From: Xenorhabdus hominickii
GTDB taxonomy: Bacteria > Pseudomonadota > Gammaproteobacteria > Enterobacterales > Enterobacteriaceae
Direction: 5' to 3'
NCBI RefSeq assembly: GCF_002632725.1
Contig: NZ_NJAI01000004.1
Location: 98,928 to 138,338, forward strand
DNA length: 39,411 bases
Both the position numbers and the translations under genes were made by a program. Numbering within the stretch: the first letter of the stretch is position 1; every line of letters starts with the position of its first letter. Positions 1-9,227 of the stretch are shown in pieces. Under the pieces are notes generated by a model that searched no databases, was not told the DNA's origin, and worked only from the letters and a program-made list of their open reading frames with translations.

Positions 1-730
1 CAGACGGCAGAAAAGAATGCATTGCTGGTAGCTACAGTAATTCGATCTGAGTTTGCCATTGAGCAATTCCGGCAATTGGGTGGGGCTATAACACCGTTAC
101 CCTCTGGTTGTAAAGGACATTATGGGAGCGGGTATTGCCGATACCCTGACCGCCGCTGACTGGAAAACACGGTCAGCGGGAACGGGGACAAAAGGTGAGT
201 GTTGGTATGACTGGGCTTTAGTGCCGTTGTGGCGTTTACAGATAAGTGAAGAGGACCGGCGTTATGGTCATTATCTGTTGGTTCGGCGCAGCCGGGATAA
301 CAGACAGGAGCGAGCTTACTATGTGATGTATGTTTGAGAGAGCAGGCGGATCTCAATGCGCTGGTTCAGATTGCGGGTTACCGCTGGGAAATCGAGTGTA
401 GTTTTGAGGAAACGAAAGGGGAATGTGGGCAGGATCATTACGAAGTGCGGCGATGGCAGAGTTGGTATCGGCATATTACCTTGGCATTGCTGGCCCATGC
501 AGTCTTGGCTGTCTTGCGGGTACAGGAGAAAAAAACACCAGCCGGCCGGGTTACGCTCAGTGTAGCAGATCCTCCGTAACCTGTTGTCAAAGCTGATGGA
601 AAAAGCGGGAGAGACACTGGAGCAGATTTTACATTGGTCAGACTGGCGACGACGGCATCAATACCGGGCACAACAAGGTCACTATCGTCACAGGGCAGAT
701 CATCGGCTTACAGAGCCATTACGGCTGTAG
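1..730 (+). pseudogene. IS701-family transposase remnant, frameshifted, cut by the window edge
   Basis: The translation carries the characteristic C-terminal block of IS701-type DDE transposases: IADTLTAADWK, then a stretch ending [14 protein letters not shown] (about 122-337), then [15 protein letters not shown] and [18 protein letters not shown] (about 334-530). These lie in different frames. One shift is near 335, where the first frame stops just before the conserved [17 protein letters not shown] segment, and another is near 570, after which [12 protein letters not shown] continues to a TAG at 728-730. The first ~118 bases read in frame 1 as an unrelated-looking peptide (QTAEKNALLVATVIRSEF) that I do not recognise; it may be host sequence or a divergent part of the element. 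No intact catalytic core is present, so this is dead IS debris. Family call is from motif recognition only. Confidence 0.8.
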
Positions 731-732
731 TA

Positions 733-1016
733 TTTTTCGCATAACGGGTCGCTATACCCCGCCAGCGTTTAAGATGAAGAAAAGTATTTTCAACTAAATG
801 CCTGAGTCGATAGAGTTCCCAATTATATTCTCGTTTCACTTTGCGATTTTTACGGCTGGGAATCTGCGCTTCCATGCCTTGTTTTTCTGCTTGTTCAATA
901 ACGGTATGACTGTCATAGCCCCGATCCGCTAATAAATGTTCTGCATTTAGCCCTTCAATCAGAGTCTCAGCTTGTTCCTTTGTTTCCATAACCGTGGATC
1001 CGGGGAAAAAAGGCAT
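733..1016 (-). pseudogene. IS5-family (IS427-like) transposase C-terminal fragment
   Basis: The reverse strand encodes HLLADRGYDSHTVIEQA, IPSRKNRKVKREYNWELY and LRHLVENTFLHLKRWRGIATRY, the C-terminal half of IS5/IS427 DDE transposases (the DRGYDS Asp and the late Glu of HLVEN are the expected acidic positions). The fragment has no N-terminal half: recognisable homology starts near QAETLIEGL (about 975). At the other end it stops after RYAKNT, where it meets the IS701 remnant at about 725-735; the last residues before the stop come from that junction. Truncated at both ends, so not functional. The ATG at 1014-1016 is probably fortuitous. Confidence 0.75.
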
Positions 1017-1452
1017 TTTTTTTGGGAAGATAACAATTCTATCTCTTGTTTTTTAAAAGCAAAATTTACATCTTTTAAATTTATTACACAGGATGGGAAA
1101 TTGTTATGATCCAGCCGTATCGGTATGATAGAAAAATCTGATGACCATTTTATACCACGTTATTATTATGGACTTTTTTATTCTAGACAGTATTGTCCAG
1201 CACGCCTAGAAGAAAATAAGAGTGGAGAGAGATGGTGAGCCACCGCCACTTTATATTCATTCTACCTTTAATTCTGAACTGATGACGATTAATCCTCTTT
1301 CTGAAGCGTACAATAAAATAAGTGGTGATTTTAAAGATTCGGATCAAGGCTGAACAATTACACTCCTTCAACCGCCTGAAGGAACTGATCTTGAAAATGC
1401 AGGGGAGCCTGAAAATTGGACATGCTATGGTTGATGGAGAATGAAGGACTAA
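1017..1452. other. Gene-free stretch with possible coding remnant
   Basis: No intact gene. On the plus strand, about 1232-1350 reads without stops as a peptide containing PPLYIHSTFNSELMTINPLS, stops with TGA, and about 1350-1430 continues in another frame as TITLLQPPEGTDLENAGEPE and ENWTCYG. The composition looks protein-like, so this may be a decayed gene, but I do not recognise a family. Confidence 0.35.
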
Positions 1453-1488
1453 AATAATAAGCCTCTGAATAATCAGAGACTTATTATT
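1453..1488. terminator. Bidirectional terminator-like hairpin downstream of putP
   Basis: A perfect 9-bp outer arm (AATAATAAG / CTTATTATT) encloses a second arm CTCTGA/TCAGAG around an ATAA loop. It sits 6 bases beyond the putP stop codon (reverse strand), with A/T-rich flanks in both directions. Confidence 0.75.
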
Positions 1489-1493
1489 AAAAT

Positions 1494-2978
1494 TTATTTA
1501 ACTTGATACTGCGCTTCCGCTTCATCAAAACGCTGCTGAGTCGTCTGACTAGGTGCTTTACCCAATAAGCTCACTGCTATAATAGTAATCGAGGCAAAAA
1601 TAAATCCTGGGATGATTTCATATAAAGAGAACCATTTATATTCCATCCATACCAGAACAGTAATTGCGCCCACCAGCATACCTGCCAGCGCACCGTTGCG
1701 GGTCATCCGTTTCCAGAGCACAGAAATTAATACAACTGGGCCAAATGCCGCACCAAAACCAGCCCAAGCATTACTTGCCAGTGCCAATACTTTATTATTT
1801 GGATTGGTTGCAATCACAATCGCGATAGCCGCCACCAGCAATACCATCATACGGCCAACCCATACCAACTCTTTCTGGCTTGCCTTAGTACGGATAAATC
1901 CTTTATAGAGATCTTCCGTCAATGCACTGGAGCACACCAGCAATTGGCAGCTCAAGGTACTCATGACCGCCGCCAATACAGCAGAGAGTAAGATACCCGT
2001 GATCCACGGATTGAACAGAATTACCCCCAGTTCCATAAAAATACGTTCACGGTTCTGTAATACCGGGCCAGCTTGTTCAGGGTTTAATTCAAAATATGCG
2101 ATACCAAAGAAACCAACAGCCACAGTGCCGGCAAGACACAAAAACATCCACGTCATACTGATACGACGCGCTTTGTTAATTGTCTGATGCGAATCTGCCG
2201 CCATAAAGCGTGCCAAAATATGCGGCTGGCCAAAATAACCGAACCCCCAGCCCAATAGAGAAATAATGGCTACGAAGTTGAGATTTTTGAACATATCCAG
2301 ATAAGCAGGGTCTTTCGCCTCAATGATATTAATCGCAGTATCAACACCACCTACTTTGATAAGGATCAGAACAGGCACCAAGATGAGTGCAAAAATCATC
2401 AAGGTTGCCTGTACGGTATCTGTCCAACTTACCGCCAGAAATCCGCCTAGGAAGGTATAAGCAATTGTTGCCAAAGCACCAAGCCAAATTGCTTTCTCAT
2501 AACTGATACCAAAGGTATTTTCAAACAGCAATCCACCCGCAACAACACCAGAAGCACAATAAATGGTAAAGAAAATAAGGATAACCAATGCGGAGATAAT
2601 GCGCAGCATTTTACTGCTATCTTCAAAACGATTGGAGAAATAATCTGGCAGAGTTAGTGCGTTATTATTTATCTCTGTATGTACACGCAATCTGCCTGCT
2701 ACCCAGCGCCAATTAAAATACGCGCCCAACAAACAGCCTAATGCTATCCAGCTTTCTGAAATCCCGGTAAAAAAAATGACGCCCGGTAATCCCATCAATA
2801 ACCAGCCACTCATATCAGAAGCGCCAGCAGATAATGCCGTTACCACACTCCCTAAACTCCTCCCACCCAATATATAATCATCAAAATTTTTGGTGGAACG
2901 ATAAGCCATAAAGCCTATCAACAACATTCCAGCTATATAGATAGTGAAGGTAATAAGCATTGGTGAATTTACTGTCAT
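1494..2978 (-). CDS. putP: Sodium/proline symporter PutP
   Basis: Inner-membrane Na+/proline cotransporter of the SSS family that imports proline for catabolism by PutA. The 494-residue product matches E. coli PutP (502 aa) along its length, with the hallmark FDDYILGGRSLG, ALSAGASDMSGWLLMGLPG, VSWTDTVQATLMIFALIL and GFGYFGQPHILARFMAADS segments and about 13 hydrophobic helices. The start at 2978 (MTVNSPMLITF) is chosen because it aligns with the E. coli N-terminus and has GGAG ten bases upstream. An in-frame ATG at 3071 would add 31 residues with no family support, and that extension overlaps an operator motif. It is divergent from putA, sharing one control region, so it is probably repressed by PutA when proline is absent. 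Very confident. Confidence 0.96.
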   Translation of the reverse strand: MTVNSPMLITFTIYIAGMLLIGFMAYRSTKNFDDYILGGRSLGSVVTALSAGASDMSGWLLMGLPGVIFFTGISESWIALGCLLGAYFNWRWVAGRLRVHTEINNNALTLPDYFSNRFEDSSKMLRIISALVILIFFTIYCASGVVAGGLLFENTFGISYEKAIWLGALATIAYTFLGGFLAVSWTDTVQATLMIFALILVPVLILIKVGGVDTAINIIEAKDPAYLDMFKNLNFVAIISLLGWGFGYFGQPHILARFMAADSHQTINKARRISMTWMFLCLAGTVAVGFFGIAYFELNPEQAGPVLQNRERIFMELGVILFNPWITGILLSAVLAAVMSTLSCQLLVCSSALTEDLYKGFIRTKASQKELVWVGRMMVLLVAAIAIVIATNPNNKVLALASNAWAGFGAAFGPVVLISVLWKRMTRNGALAGMLVGAITVLVWMEYKWFSLYEIIPGFIFASITIIAVSLLGKAPSQTTQQRFDEAEAQYQVK

Positions 2979-3551
2979 GCAGGTTCTTCTCCATAGTGTT
3001 TTTGCAACAAGTTGTATTTTTGCAAATCGTGTTTCTGTCAATGATGTCTCTGCAAATGATGTTATTTGCATAACCTCATGTTATCTGTAAATTAAATTAC
3101 CCCCTCTTCAGCACCACGTTCTTCCCTGTTAGGTTACTAAAGGTTGCACCTAAAGATGGGTTAGAGGAGTTTAGGCTCTTAATTTCACAATTAATTATTT
3201 ATGATTGTAATTATTTTAAAATCACATTCTATCCTAGATTACTCAAAACATTTTTAACAACTAGTTAACGCTATTTTTTACAAAAAACGTCTGCCAAGTC
3301 ACATTTATCATTCAGTAGGTTGCACCTTTCATTAAATGAATAGTGATAACTCACGATTGAGCAATAAATAAAAATTATTTATATATCATATGGATAATAA
3401 GAATTTCGTCATAGTAATTACCAAAAAAGATAATAAAAACAAGATTAATTTCACAAATTTAAAACAACTTCTTTTAACGAAGTTGCACAAAGTTGCAACA
3501 TGGAAGATATTGTTATGTAACTTGATTAAATTTACCTATTAAGGAGTTAGA
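2979..3551. promoter_or_regulatory. put control region with five GTTGCA PutA-operator motifs
   Basis: This 573-bp A/T-rich spacer separates divergent putP and putA. The core motif GTTGCA, known as the PutA operator consensus in E. coli, appears five times: 3003-3008 (reverse strand), 3143-3148, 3319-3324, 3482-3487 and 3492-3497. The last is part of the 8-bp palindrome GTTGCAAC, so it reads on both strands. Two sites share the extended form AGGTTGCACCT or close to it. The last two lie 54-70 bases before the putA start. putA itself has AAGGAG at 3542-3547. Specific promoters were not assigned. Confidence 0.75.
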
Positions 3552-6500
3552 ATGGGTAGTACCACTATGGGTGTAAAGCTCGATGAAGCAACGCGTAATC
3601 GAATTAAAGCCGCTGCACAACGAATTGAACGCACACCACACTGGCTGATTAAGCAAGCCATTTTTAATTATCTTGAACAACTGGAAAATGAGGAAAATAT
3701 CCCAGAAATATCAGTGGGTCAGAATAGCAAAGAAGAAAAGATTTCCGAAGAAGAATCACCAATTGAAGCGCCTTATCAGCCATTTCTGGATTTTGCCGAG
3801 CATATTCTGCCCCAAACGGTTAATCGTTCCGCAATTACTTCCGCCTATCGCTTACCTGAAACACAAGCTGTTCCTATGTTGTTACAACGAGCTCAATTAT
3901 CGGAAGAGCAAAACAAGGCTACCCACAAACTTTCTTACGCCATCGCAGAAAAATTACGCCAGCAAAAACATGGCATTGGCCGTTCTGGCTTAGTACAAGG
4001 TTTGCTGCAAGAATTTTCGCTTTCTTCACAGGAAGGTGTCGCGCTGATGTGTCTCGCCGAAGCATTGTTGCGTATTCCCGATAAAGCAACACGCGATGCG
4101 CTGATCCGCGACAAAATCAGTAACGGTAATTGGCATTCTCATCTTGGGCAAAGCCCTTCGATGTTTGTCAATGCGGCAACGTGGGGATTGCTTTTCACGG
4201 GCAAATTGGTCTCCACTCACAATGAGGCCAAGTTATCCAAATCACTGAATCGGATTATCAGTAAAAGCGGGGAGCCAGTGGTACGCAAAGGTGTCGATAT
4301 GGCCATGCGTCTGATGGGCGAACAATTTGTTACCGGTGAAACCATCGCCCAGGCCCTTGCCAATGCCCGTAAGCTGGAAGAGAAAGGTTTCCGCTATTCC
4401 TATGATATGCTCGGTGAAGCGGCCTTGACAGAAGAGGATGCACAAGCGTATTTGGTTTCTTACCAGCAAGCGATCCACGCTATTGGCAAAGCATCAAACG
4501 GCCGGGGCATTTATGAAGGGCCGGGGATCTCCATCAAACTTTCGGCTCTGCATCCACGATACAGCCGTGCTCAGTACAATCGTGTCATAGAGGAACTCTA
4601 CCCTCGCCTGCTTTCCCTGACTTTACAGGCCCGCCAATATGATATTGGCATCAATATTGATGCCGAAGAAGCTGACCGTCTGGAAATTTCTCTCGATTTG
4701 CTGGAAAAGCTGTGTTTCGAGCCAAAACTGGAAGGCTGGAACGGGATCGGTTTTGTCATTCAGGCTTATCAAAAACGCTGTCCTTTTGTCATTGACAGCA
4801 TTATTGATTTGGCACAGCGCAGCCGCCACAGATTAATGATCCGTTTGGTAAAGGGGGCTTATTGGGATAGCGAAATTAAGCGTGCCCAAATCGATGGTCT
4901 GGAAGGCTATCCGGTGTATACCCGCAAGGTCTATACCGATGTTTCTTACCTCGCCTGCGCCCGCAAACTTCTTTCCGTACCCAACTTGATTTACCCTCAA
5001 TTTGCCACTCATAATGCCCATACTTTGTCTGCGATTTATCATCTGGCCGGACAAAACTATTATCCGGGGCAATATGAGTTCCAATGCCTGCACGGCATGG
5101 GTGAACCGCTTTATGATCAGGTGGTTGGAAAAATTGCAGAGGGTAAACTCAATCGTCCATGTCGCATTTATGCGCCAGTGGGAACGCACGAAACATTACT
5201 GGCGTATCTGGTACGTCGTCTGTTGGAAAATGGTGCCAATACCTCGTTTGTTAATCGCATTGCGGATACATCCCTGCCGATTGACGAGCTGATCGCTGAT
5301 CCGGTGAAAGTCGTGCAGGAATTGGCGCAAAACGAAGGGCAAATTGGTCTGCCACATCCAAAAATTCCTCTGCCACAGGATTTATACGGTAAAAATCGTG
5401 TTAATTCGTCAGGATTAGATCTCTCCAACGAGCATCGTCTCGCTTCCCTATCCAGTGCATTGCTGAGTTCTTCGATGGAAACGTGGAGCAGCGAACCTTT
5501 GCTGGGTGGAAATTACGAACATGCGGGTGAATTACCTGCAGCCAATCCTGTTTATAACCCAGCGAAATCCTCTGATTTAGTCGGATATGTACGAGAAGCC
5601 ACCGAGCAAGAAATCAGCCATGCGTTAGACGTTGCCACCGAGGCCAACACCATCTGGTTTGCGACACCACCATCAGAGCGGGCGGCAATTTTAGTGCGTG
5701 CAGCAGAGTTAATGGAAAATAACCTGCAATCTCTGCTTGGCATTCTAGTACGTGAAGCGGGCAAGACATTCAACAACGCCATTGCCGAAGTGCGCGAAGC
5801 GGTAGATTTTCTCCATTATTATGCAGGGCAGGTACGTCAGGATTTCGCCAATGATACTCATCGTCCATTAGGGACTGTTGTTTGTATCAGCCCGTGGAAC
5901 TTTCCGCTGGCTATTTTCACAGGCCAAATTGCTGCTGCATTGGCGGCAGGTAACAGTGTACTGGCAAAACCCGCTGAACAGACCCCACTAATTGCCGCCG
6001 TTGCGGTAAAAATGCTGCATCAGGCCGGTATTCCGCGTGATGTGCTGCAATTACTGCCCGGACAAGGGGAAACGGTGGGTTCATTGCTGGTCGGTGATGA
6101 GCGTGTACGTGGTGTGATGTTTACCGGTTCTACCGACGTTGCCAGCCTATTGCAACGCAATATTGCAGGCCGATTAGATGCACAAGGGCGCCCAACGCCA
6201 TTAATCGCTGAAACGGGTGGCTTAAACGCCATGATTGTCGATTCTTCCGCTTTGACCGAGCAAGTCGTCACTGATGTGGTTGCTTCAGCATTCGACAGCG
6301 CCGGACAACGTTGCTCCGCCTTGCGTATCTTGTGTATACAGGATGATGTTGCAGACAAAACACTCACCATGCTGAAAGGTGCAATGGCCGAATGCCGAAT
6401 GGGAAATCCTGAGCATTTATCGACAGATATCGGTCCGGTGATTGATAACGAAGCAAAAACAGGGATTGATCGCCATATCCAAACCATGCGTACCAAAGGC

Positions 6501-7532
6501 CGGACGGTTTATCAAGCAGTGCATGAGAATGTGCATGACAATCAGGAATGTTCACACGGGACATTCGTTAAACCTACTCTGATCGAGTTGGAAAGTTTTG
6601 ACGAGTTGAAGAAGGAAATCTTCGGCCCAGTTCTGCATGTGGTACGTTTCCAGCGTAATGAGCTGGATAAACTGCTGGATCAGATCAATGCTTCCGGTTA
6701 TGGCTTAACCCTGGGCGTTCACACGCGTATTGATGAAACTATCGCTCAAGTCACCAGTAAAGCGAAAGTCGGCAACTTATATGTCAACCGCAATATGGTC
6801 GGTGCTGTTGTCGGTGTTCAGCCATTTGGGGGCGAAGGTCTGTCTGGAACTGGGCCAAAAGCGGGCGGGCCACTATATCTTTATCGTCTGCTGTCACAGC
6901 GTCCGCTTAATGCAGCCAGCCAAACACTGGAGCGTCAGGATGCAGAATATGAGCTTGATGCCAAAACTCGTGTCGCCCTGCACTCACCTTTCAATCAACT
7001 GGCCGATTGGGCAACTGCGCAGAATAATGTGGCATTAGGTAAAGTGATTCAGGAATATCGTTTGCTGGCACAAGGTGGAACGCTGCGTGTACTGCCGGGA
7101 CCTACCGGTGAGCGTAATACCTATGCCCTGCTGCCTCGTGGGAAAGCTCTGTGCCTTGCCGATAATGAGCAAGATGCACTGGTGCAATTAGCAGCGGTAC
7201 TTTCTGTGGGTTGTCGGGCGATATGGGAACAAGATGAACTGCATCAACAGCTACTGAAACAGTTGCCAGACGACATTCGCCAAACGATCAGTCTGGTCAA
7301 TGATTGGCAAAATGAAGAAACAGAAATGGAAGCGGTAATTTATCACGGAGATTGCGATCAACTGCGCAATATTTGCAGTATTGTTGCGCAACGTACAGGA
7401 CCGATTATTTCTGTGCAAGGATTTGCCCGTGGCGAAACCAATTTGTTGCTGGAGCGCTTATTACACGAACGTTCATTAAGTATTAATACAGCGGCAGCAG
7501 GGGGTAATGCCAGTTTAATGACTATCGGTTAA
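3552..7532 (+). CDS. putA: Trifunctional PutA: proline dehydrogenase, P5C dehydrogenase and put repressor
   Basis: Oxidises proline to glutamate in two steps and represses put transcription when proline is low. At 1326 residues it has the length of enterobacterial PutA (E. coli 1320). The N-terminal ribbon-helix-helix domain (residues 1-47, TTMGVKLDEATRNRIKAAAQ) is present, so it should bind the GTTGCA sites upstream. The FAD-dependent PRODH barrel spans about 260-610 (GIGFVIQAYQKRC, FQCLHGMGEPLYDQV, RRLLENGANTSFVNRIADTS). The NAD-dependent aldehyde dehydrogenase domain spans about 660-1130, with SPWNFPLAIFTGQIAAAL and the catalytic Cys921 in SAGQRCSALR. The C-terminal domain ends AAAGGNASLMTIG, as in E. 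coli. It is peripheral to the membrane when reduced and DNA-bound when oxidised, by family knowledge. No disruption seen. Confidence 0.98.
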   Translation: MGSTTMGVKLDEATRNRIKAAAQRIERTPHWLIKQAIFNYLEQLENEENIPEISVGQNSKEEKISEEESPIEAPYQPFLDFAEHILPQTVNRSAITSAYRLPETQAVPMLLQRAQLSEEQNKATHKLSYAIAEKLRQQKHGIGRSGLVQGLLQEFSLSSQEGVALMCLAEALLRIPDKATRDALIRDKISNGNWHSHLGQSPSMFVNAATWGLLFTGKLVSTHNEAKLSKSLNRIISKSGEPVVRKGVDMAMRLMGEQFVTGETIAQALANARKLEEKGFRYSYDMLGEAALTEEDAQAYLVSYQQAIHAIGKASNGRGIYEGPGISIKLSALHPRYSRAQYNRVIEELYPRLLSLTLQARQYDIGINIDAEEADRLEISLDLLEKLCFEPKLEGWNGIGFVIQAYQKRCPFVIDSIIDLAQRSRHRLMIRLVKGAYWDSEIKRAQIDGLEGYPVYTRKVYTDVSYLACARKLLSVPNLIYPQFATHNAHTLSAIYHLAGQNYYPGQYEFQCLHGMGEPLYDQVVGKIAEGKLNRPCRIYAPVGTHETLLAYLVRRLLENGANTSFVNRIADTSLPIDELIADPVKVVQELAQNEGQIGLPHPKIPLPQDLYGKNRVNSSGLDLSNEHRLASLSSALLSSSMETWSSEPLLGGNYEHAGELPAANPVYNPAKSSDLVGYVREATEQEISHALDVATEANTIWFATPPSERAAILVRAAELMENNLQSLLGILVREAGKTFNNAIAEVREAVDFLHYYAGQVRQDFANDTHRPLGTVVCISPWNFPLAIFTGQIAAALAAGNSVLAKPAEQTPLIAAVAVKMLHQAGIPRDVLQLLPGQGETVGSLLVGDERVRGVMFTGSTDVASLLQRNIAGRLDAQGRPTPLIAETGGLNAMIVDSSALTEQVVTDVVASAFDSAGQRCSALRILCIQDDVADKTLTMLKGAMAECRMGNPEHLSTDIGPVIDNEAKTGIDRHIQTMRTKGRTVYQAVHENVHDNQECSHGTFVKPTLIELESFDELKKEIFGPVLHVVRFQRNELDKLLDQINASGYGLTLGVHTRIDETIAQVTSKAKVGNLYVNRNMVGAVVGVQPFGGEGLSGTGPKAGGPLYLYRLLSQRPLNAASQTLERQDAEYELDAKTRVALHSPFNQLADWATAQNNVALGKVIQEYRLLAQGGTLRVLPGPTGERNTYALLPRGKALCLADNEQDALVQLAAVLSVGCRAIWEQDELHQQLLKQLPDDIRQTISLVNDWQNEETEMEAVIYHGDCDQLRNICSIVAQRTGPIISVQGFARGETNLLLERLLHERSLSINTAAAGGNASLMTIG

Positions 7533-7582
7533 AATAACTTAATTAAGATTATTTAGTTATATTTTTATAACCAAATAGATAT

Positions 7583-7615
7583 AGAGGGGAATACGTTATT
7601 ATCGTATTCCCCTCT
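7583..7615. terminator. Terminator between convergent putA and fliZ
   Basis: A perfect 13-bp stem (AGAGGGGAATACG / CGTATTCCCCTCT) with a 7-base loop lies 50 bases after the putA stop and 42 bases after the fliZ stop. It probably serves both converging genes. Confidence 0.85.
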
Positions 7616-7657
7616 AAACTGTTTAGTCCAACTGAATTTAGATATCGGCGTAATTAA

Positions 7658-8170
7658 TCAATGACCGCTCTGTTGCCAGCTCAGATATTGTTCATATTTA
7701 CGCAGCGCGATATTGTAATTACTGAAAGCAGACTGAGACAATTTTTCGCTGAGTTTTTCCTGAATTTTTTCTGGTGTAAACTCATTGGTCGGATAATTAC
7801 TGGAAGTCAGCAATTCATCCAAACGTCTTAAACGAACCACGTATTCACGTACCGTGCTATGGCTCATTTCGGTTTGTTCAAACAGGTACTGCTTAAATGA
7901 CATAATGTCAAAATAATCAGTTTGGCTATTGCAATAAATCTCACTACAAAAGCGGCACAGCGCCACAAATTTACCCTGCAACTCATTCCATGTTTTGTCA
8001 TCGACCAATTCAGTCATCTCAGAAATAGCTTCTTTATTGATGACCTGACCGTTAAAAACAAGAGAGATACGGTCAAGAGTCTTATGACAATGCAAACAAT
8101 GAGTCTGACTATGTTTATAGTCTTTGATATAACGGCTGAGAGGCCGTTTCTTTTGTGTTGTAACAGACAT
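7658..8170 (-). CDS. fliZ: Flagellar regulator FliZ
   Basis: FliZ is a DNA-binding regulator that adjusts flagellar class II expression and, in Xenorhabdus, is reported to control haemolysin genes and virulence. The 170-residue product has the family signatures KRPLSRYIKDYKHSQTHCLHC near the start (with a CxxC pair), FVALCRFCSEIYC, and the integrase-like DNA-binding block FKQYLFEQTEMSHSTVREYV followed by SNYNIALRKYEQYL. The start at 8170 (MSVTTQKKRPLSRY) aligns with E. coli FliZ. An in-frame ATG at 8218 would add 16 residues; neither has a strong ribosome site, so the start is uncertain. It lies just downstream of fliA on the same strand, as in other enterics, so co-transcription is expected. 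There is no fliY after it; putA converges instead. Confidence 0.92.
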   Translation of the reverse strand: MSVTTQKKRPLSRYIKDYKHSQTHCLHCHKTLDRISLVFNGQVINKEAISEMTELVDDKTWNELQGKFVALCRFCSEIYCNSQTDYFDIMSFKQYLFEQTEMSHSTVREYVVRLRRLDELLTSSNYPTNEFTPEKIQEKLSEKLSQSAFSNYNIALRKYEQYLSWQQSGH

Positions 8171-8223
8171 AAGAGATAAAGCCCTGTGTATAGTCTTAAC
8201 AAAAAAACAAATAAGCAAAAAAG

Positions 8224-8946
8224 TTACTTCTCTGGATTCAAACGCGCCTTCAGCCTTTTTATCGCTTGACTGTGAAGCTGACTCACGCGGGATTCGCCCA
8301 CATTAAGCACTGCGCCAATCTCTTTAAGATTCAGTTCTTCCTGATAATACAGCGTCAGAACCATTTTTTCCCGTTCGGGCAATGACTCAATCGCATCGAT
8401 AACCCGCTGACGGAGGTCACCTTCCAGTAACTGTTGAAGAGGATTTGTCTCATGCTCTTCCTCAATTACTGGTTCACAGCTTTCACCGTAAATTTCGTGC
8501 CATTCGTCATAAGAAAATAGTTGACTGTTATTTGTGTCTAACAGTATTTGCCGATATTCTATCAGATTAATCTTTAATTCTTTAGCAACTTCCTGCTCAC
8601 TGGCTGGACGGCCTAACTCTTGCTCAAGTTTATGGATGGTCTGCGTGACTTCCCGTGCATTACGCCGCACACTGCGCGGCGCCCAATCACGGCTCCTCAA
8701 CTCATCCAACATAGCACCTCTGATACGCTGTACCGCATAGGTGGTAAACGCAGTTCCCTGCATGGAATCAAAACGTTCCACCGCATTCAGTAAGCCTATG
8801 CCACCGGCCTGAAGCAAGTCATCGAGTTCTACGCTAGCAGGTAATCTTACCTGTAGCCTCAAAGCTTCATGGCGAACCAGTGGTACATAGCGCTTCCAGA
8901 GGCTATTTTTGTCCATCACGCCTTCGGCGGTATACAAATCGCTCAC
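8224..8946 (-). CDS. fliA: Flagellar sigma factor FliA (sigma-28)
   Basis: RNA polymerase sigma factor for late (class III) flagellar promoters such as those of fliC and fliD next door. The 240 residues align end to end with E. coli FliA (239): region 2 contains VPLVRHEALRLQVRLPA, ELDDLLQAGGIGLLNAVERF and the -10 recognition segment AFTTYAVQRIRGAMLDELR, and region 4 has the helix-turn-helix LNLKEIGAVLNVGESRVSQL. The GTG at 8944-8946 (product MSDLYTAEGVMDK) matches the E. coli GTG start exactly; a second GTG four codons upstream (8958) is less likely. It is followed by fliZ with 53 bases to the preferred fliZ start. FlgM would be its anti-sigma partner, encoded elsewhere. Confidence 0.95.
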   Translation of the reverse strand: MSDLYTAEGVMDKNSLWKRYVPLVRHEALRLQVRLPASVELDDLLQAGGIGLLNAVERFDSMQGTAFTTYAVQRIRGAMLDELRSRDWAPRSVRRNAREVTQTIHKLEQELGRPASEQEVAKELKINLIEYRQILLDTNNSQLFSYDEWHEIYGESCEPVIEEEHETNPLQQLLEGDLRQRVIDAIESLPEREKMVLTLYYQEELNLKEIGAVLNVGESRVSQLHSQAIKRLKARLNPEK

Positions 8947-9140
8947 AACAACAGACACCTTTGGATAAGAGACTGGGTACCATTATCCAATCACCTAACC
9001 GGTACAATCGTTTGAACAATGAAGTAAAAGCGCTTCTTTTTCACCTATGCGAAATTTTTTGTTGTCCGCCCAAATGGATCGCAAGTTTCAGGCTGTCCCT
9101 GACAATCGTTCTAAAACGGTCGTTATAAAACCGTGGTTAA

Positions 9141-9172
9141 AAAATAAGGATCGGCAAGCCGATCCTTATTTT
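9141..9172. terminator. fliC terminator
   Basis: A perfect 15-bp stem (AAAATAAGGATCGGC / GCCGATCCTTATTTT) around a two-base AA spacer lies about 55 bases beyond the fliC stop on the reverse strand. Very stable, and T-rich on the fliC side. Confidence 0.85.
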
Positions 9173-9227
9173 AGAGGCGTTATTTATGCAGGTTGCCCTA
9201 CATAATCGCTCAATTGGAAAATAAAAA

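Noticed and set aside
2979..3071. 31-residue N-terminal extension of putP
   Set aside because: It has no counterpart in PutP and includes an operator motif; GGAG precedes the later ATG at 2978.
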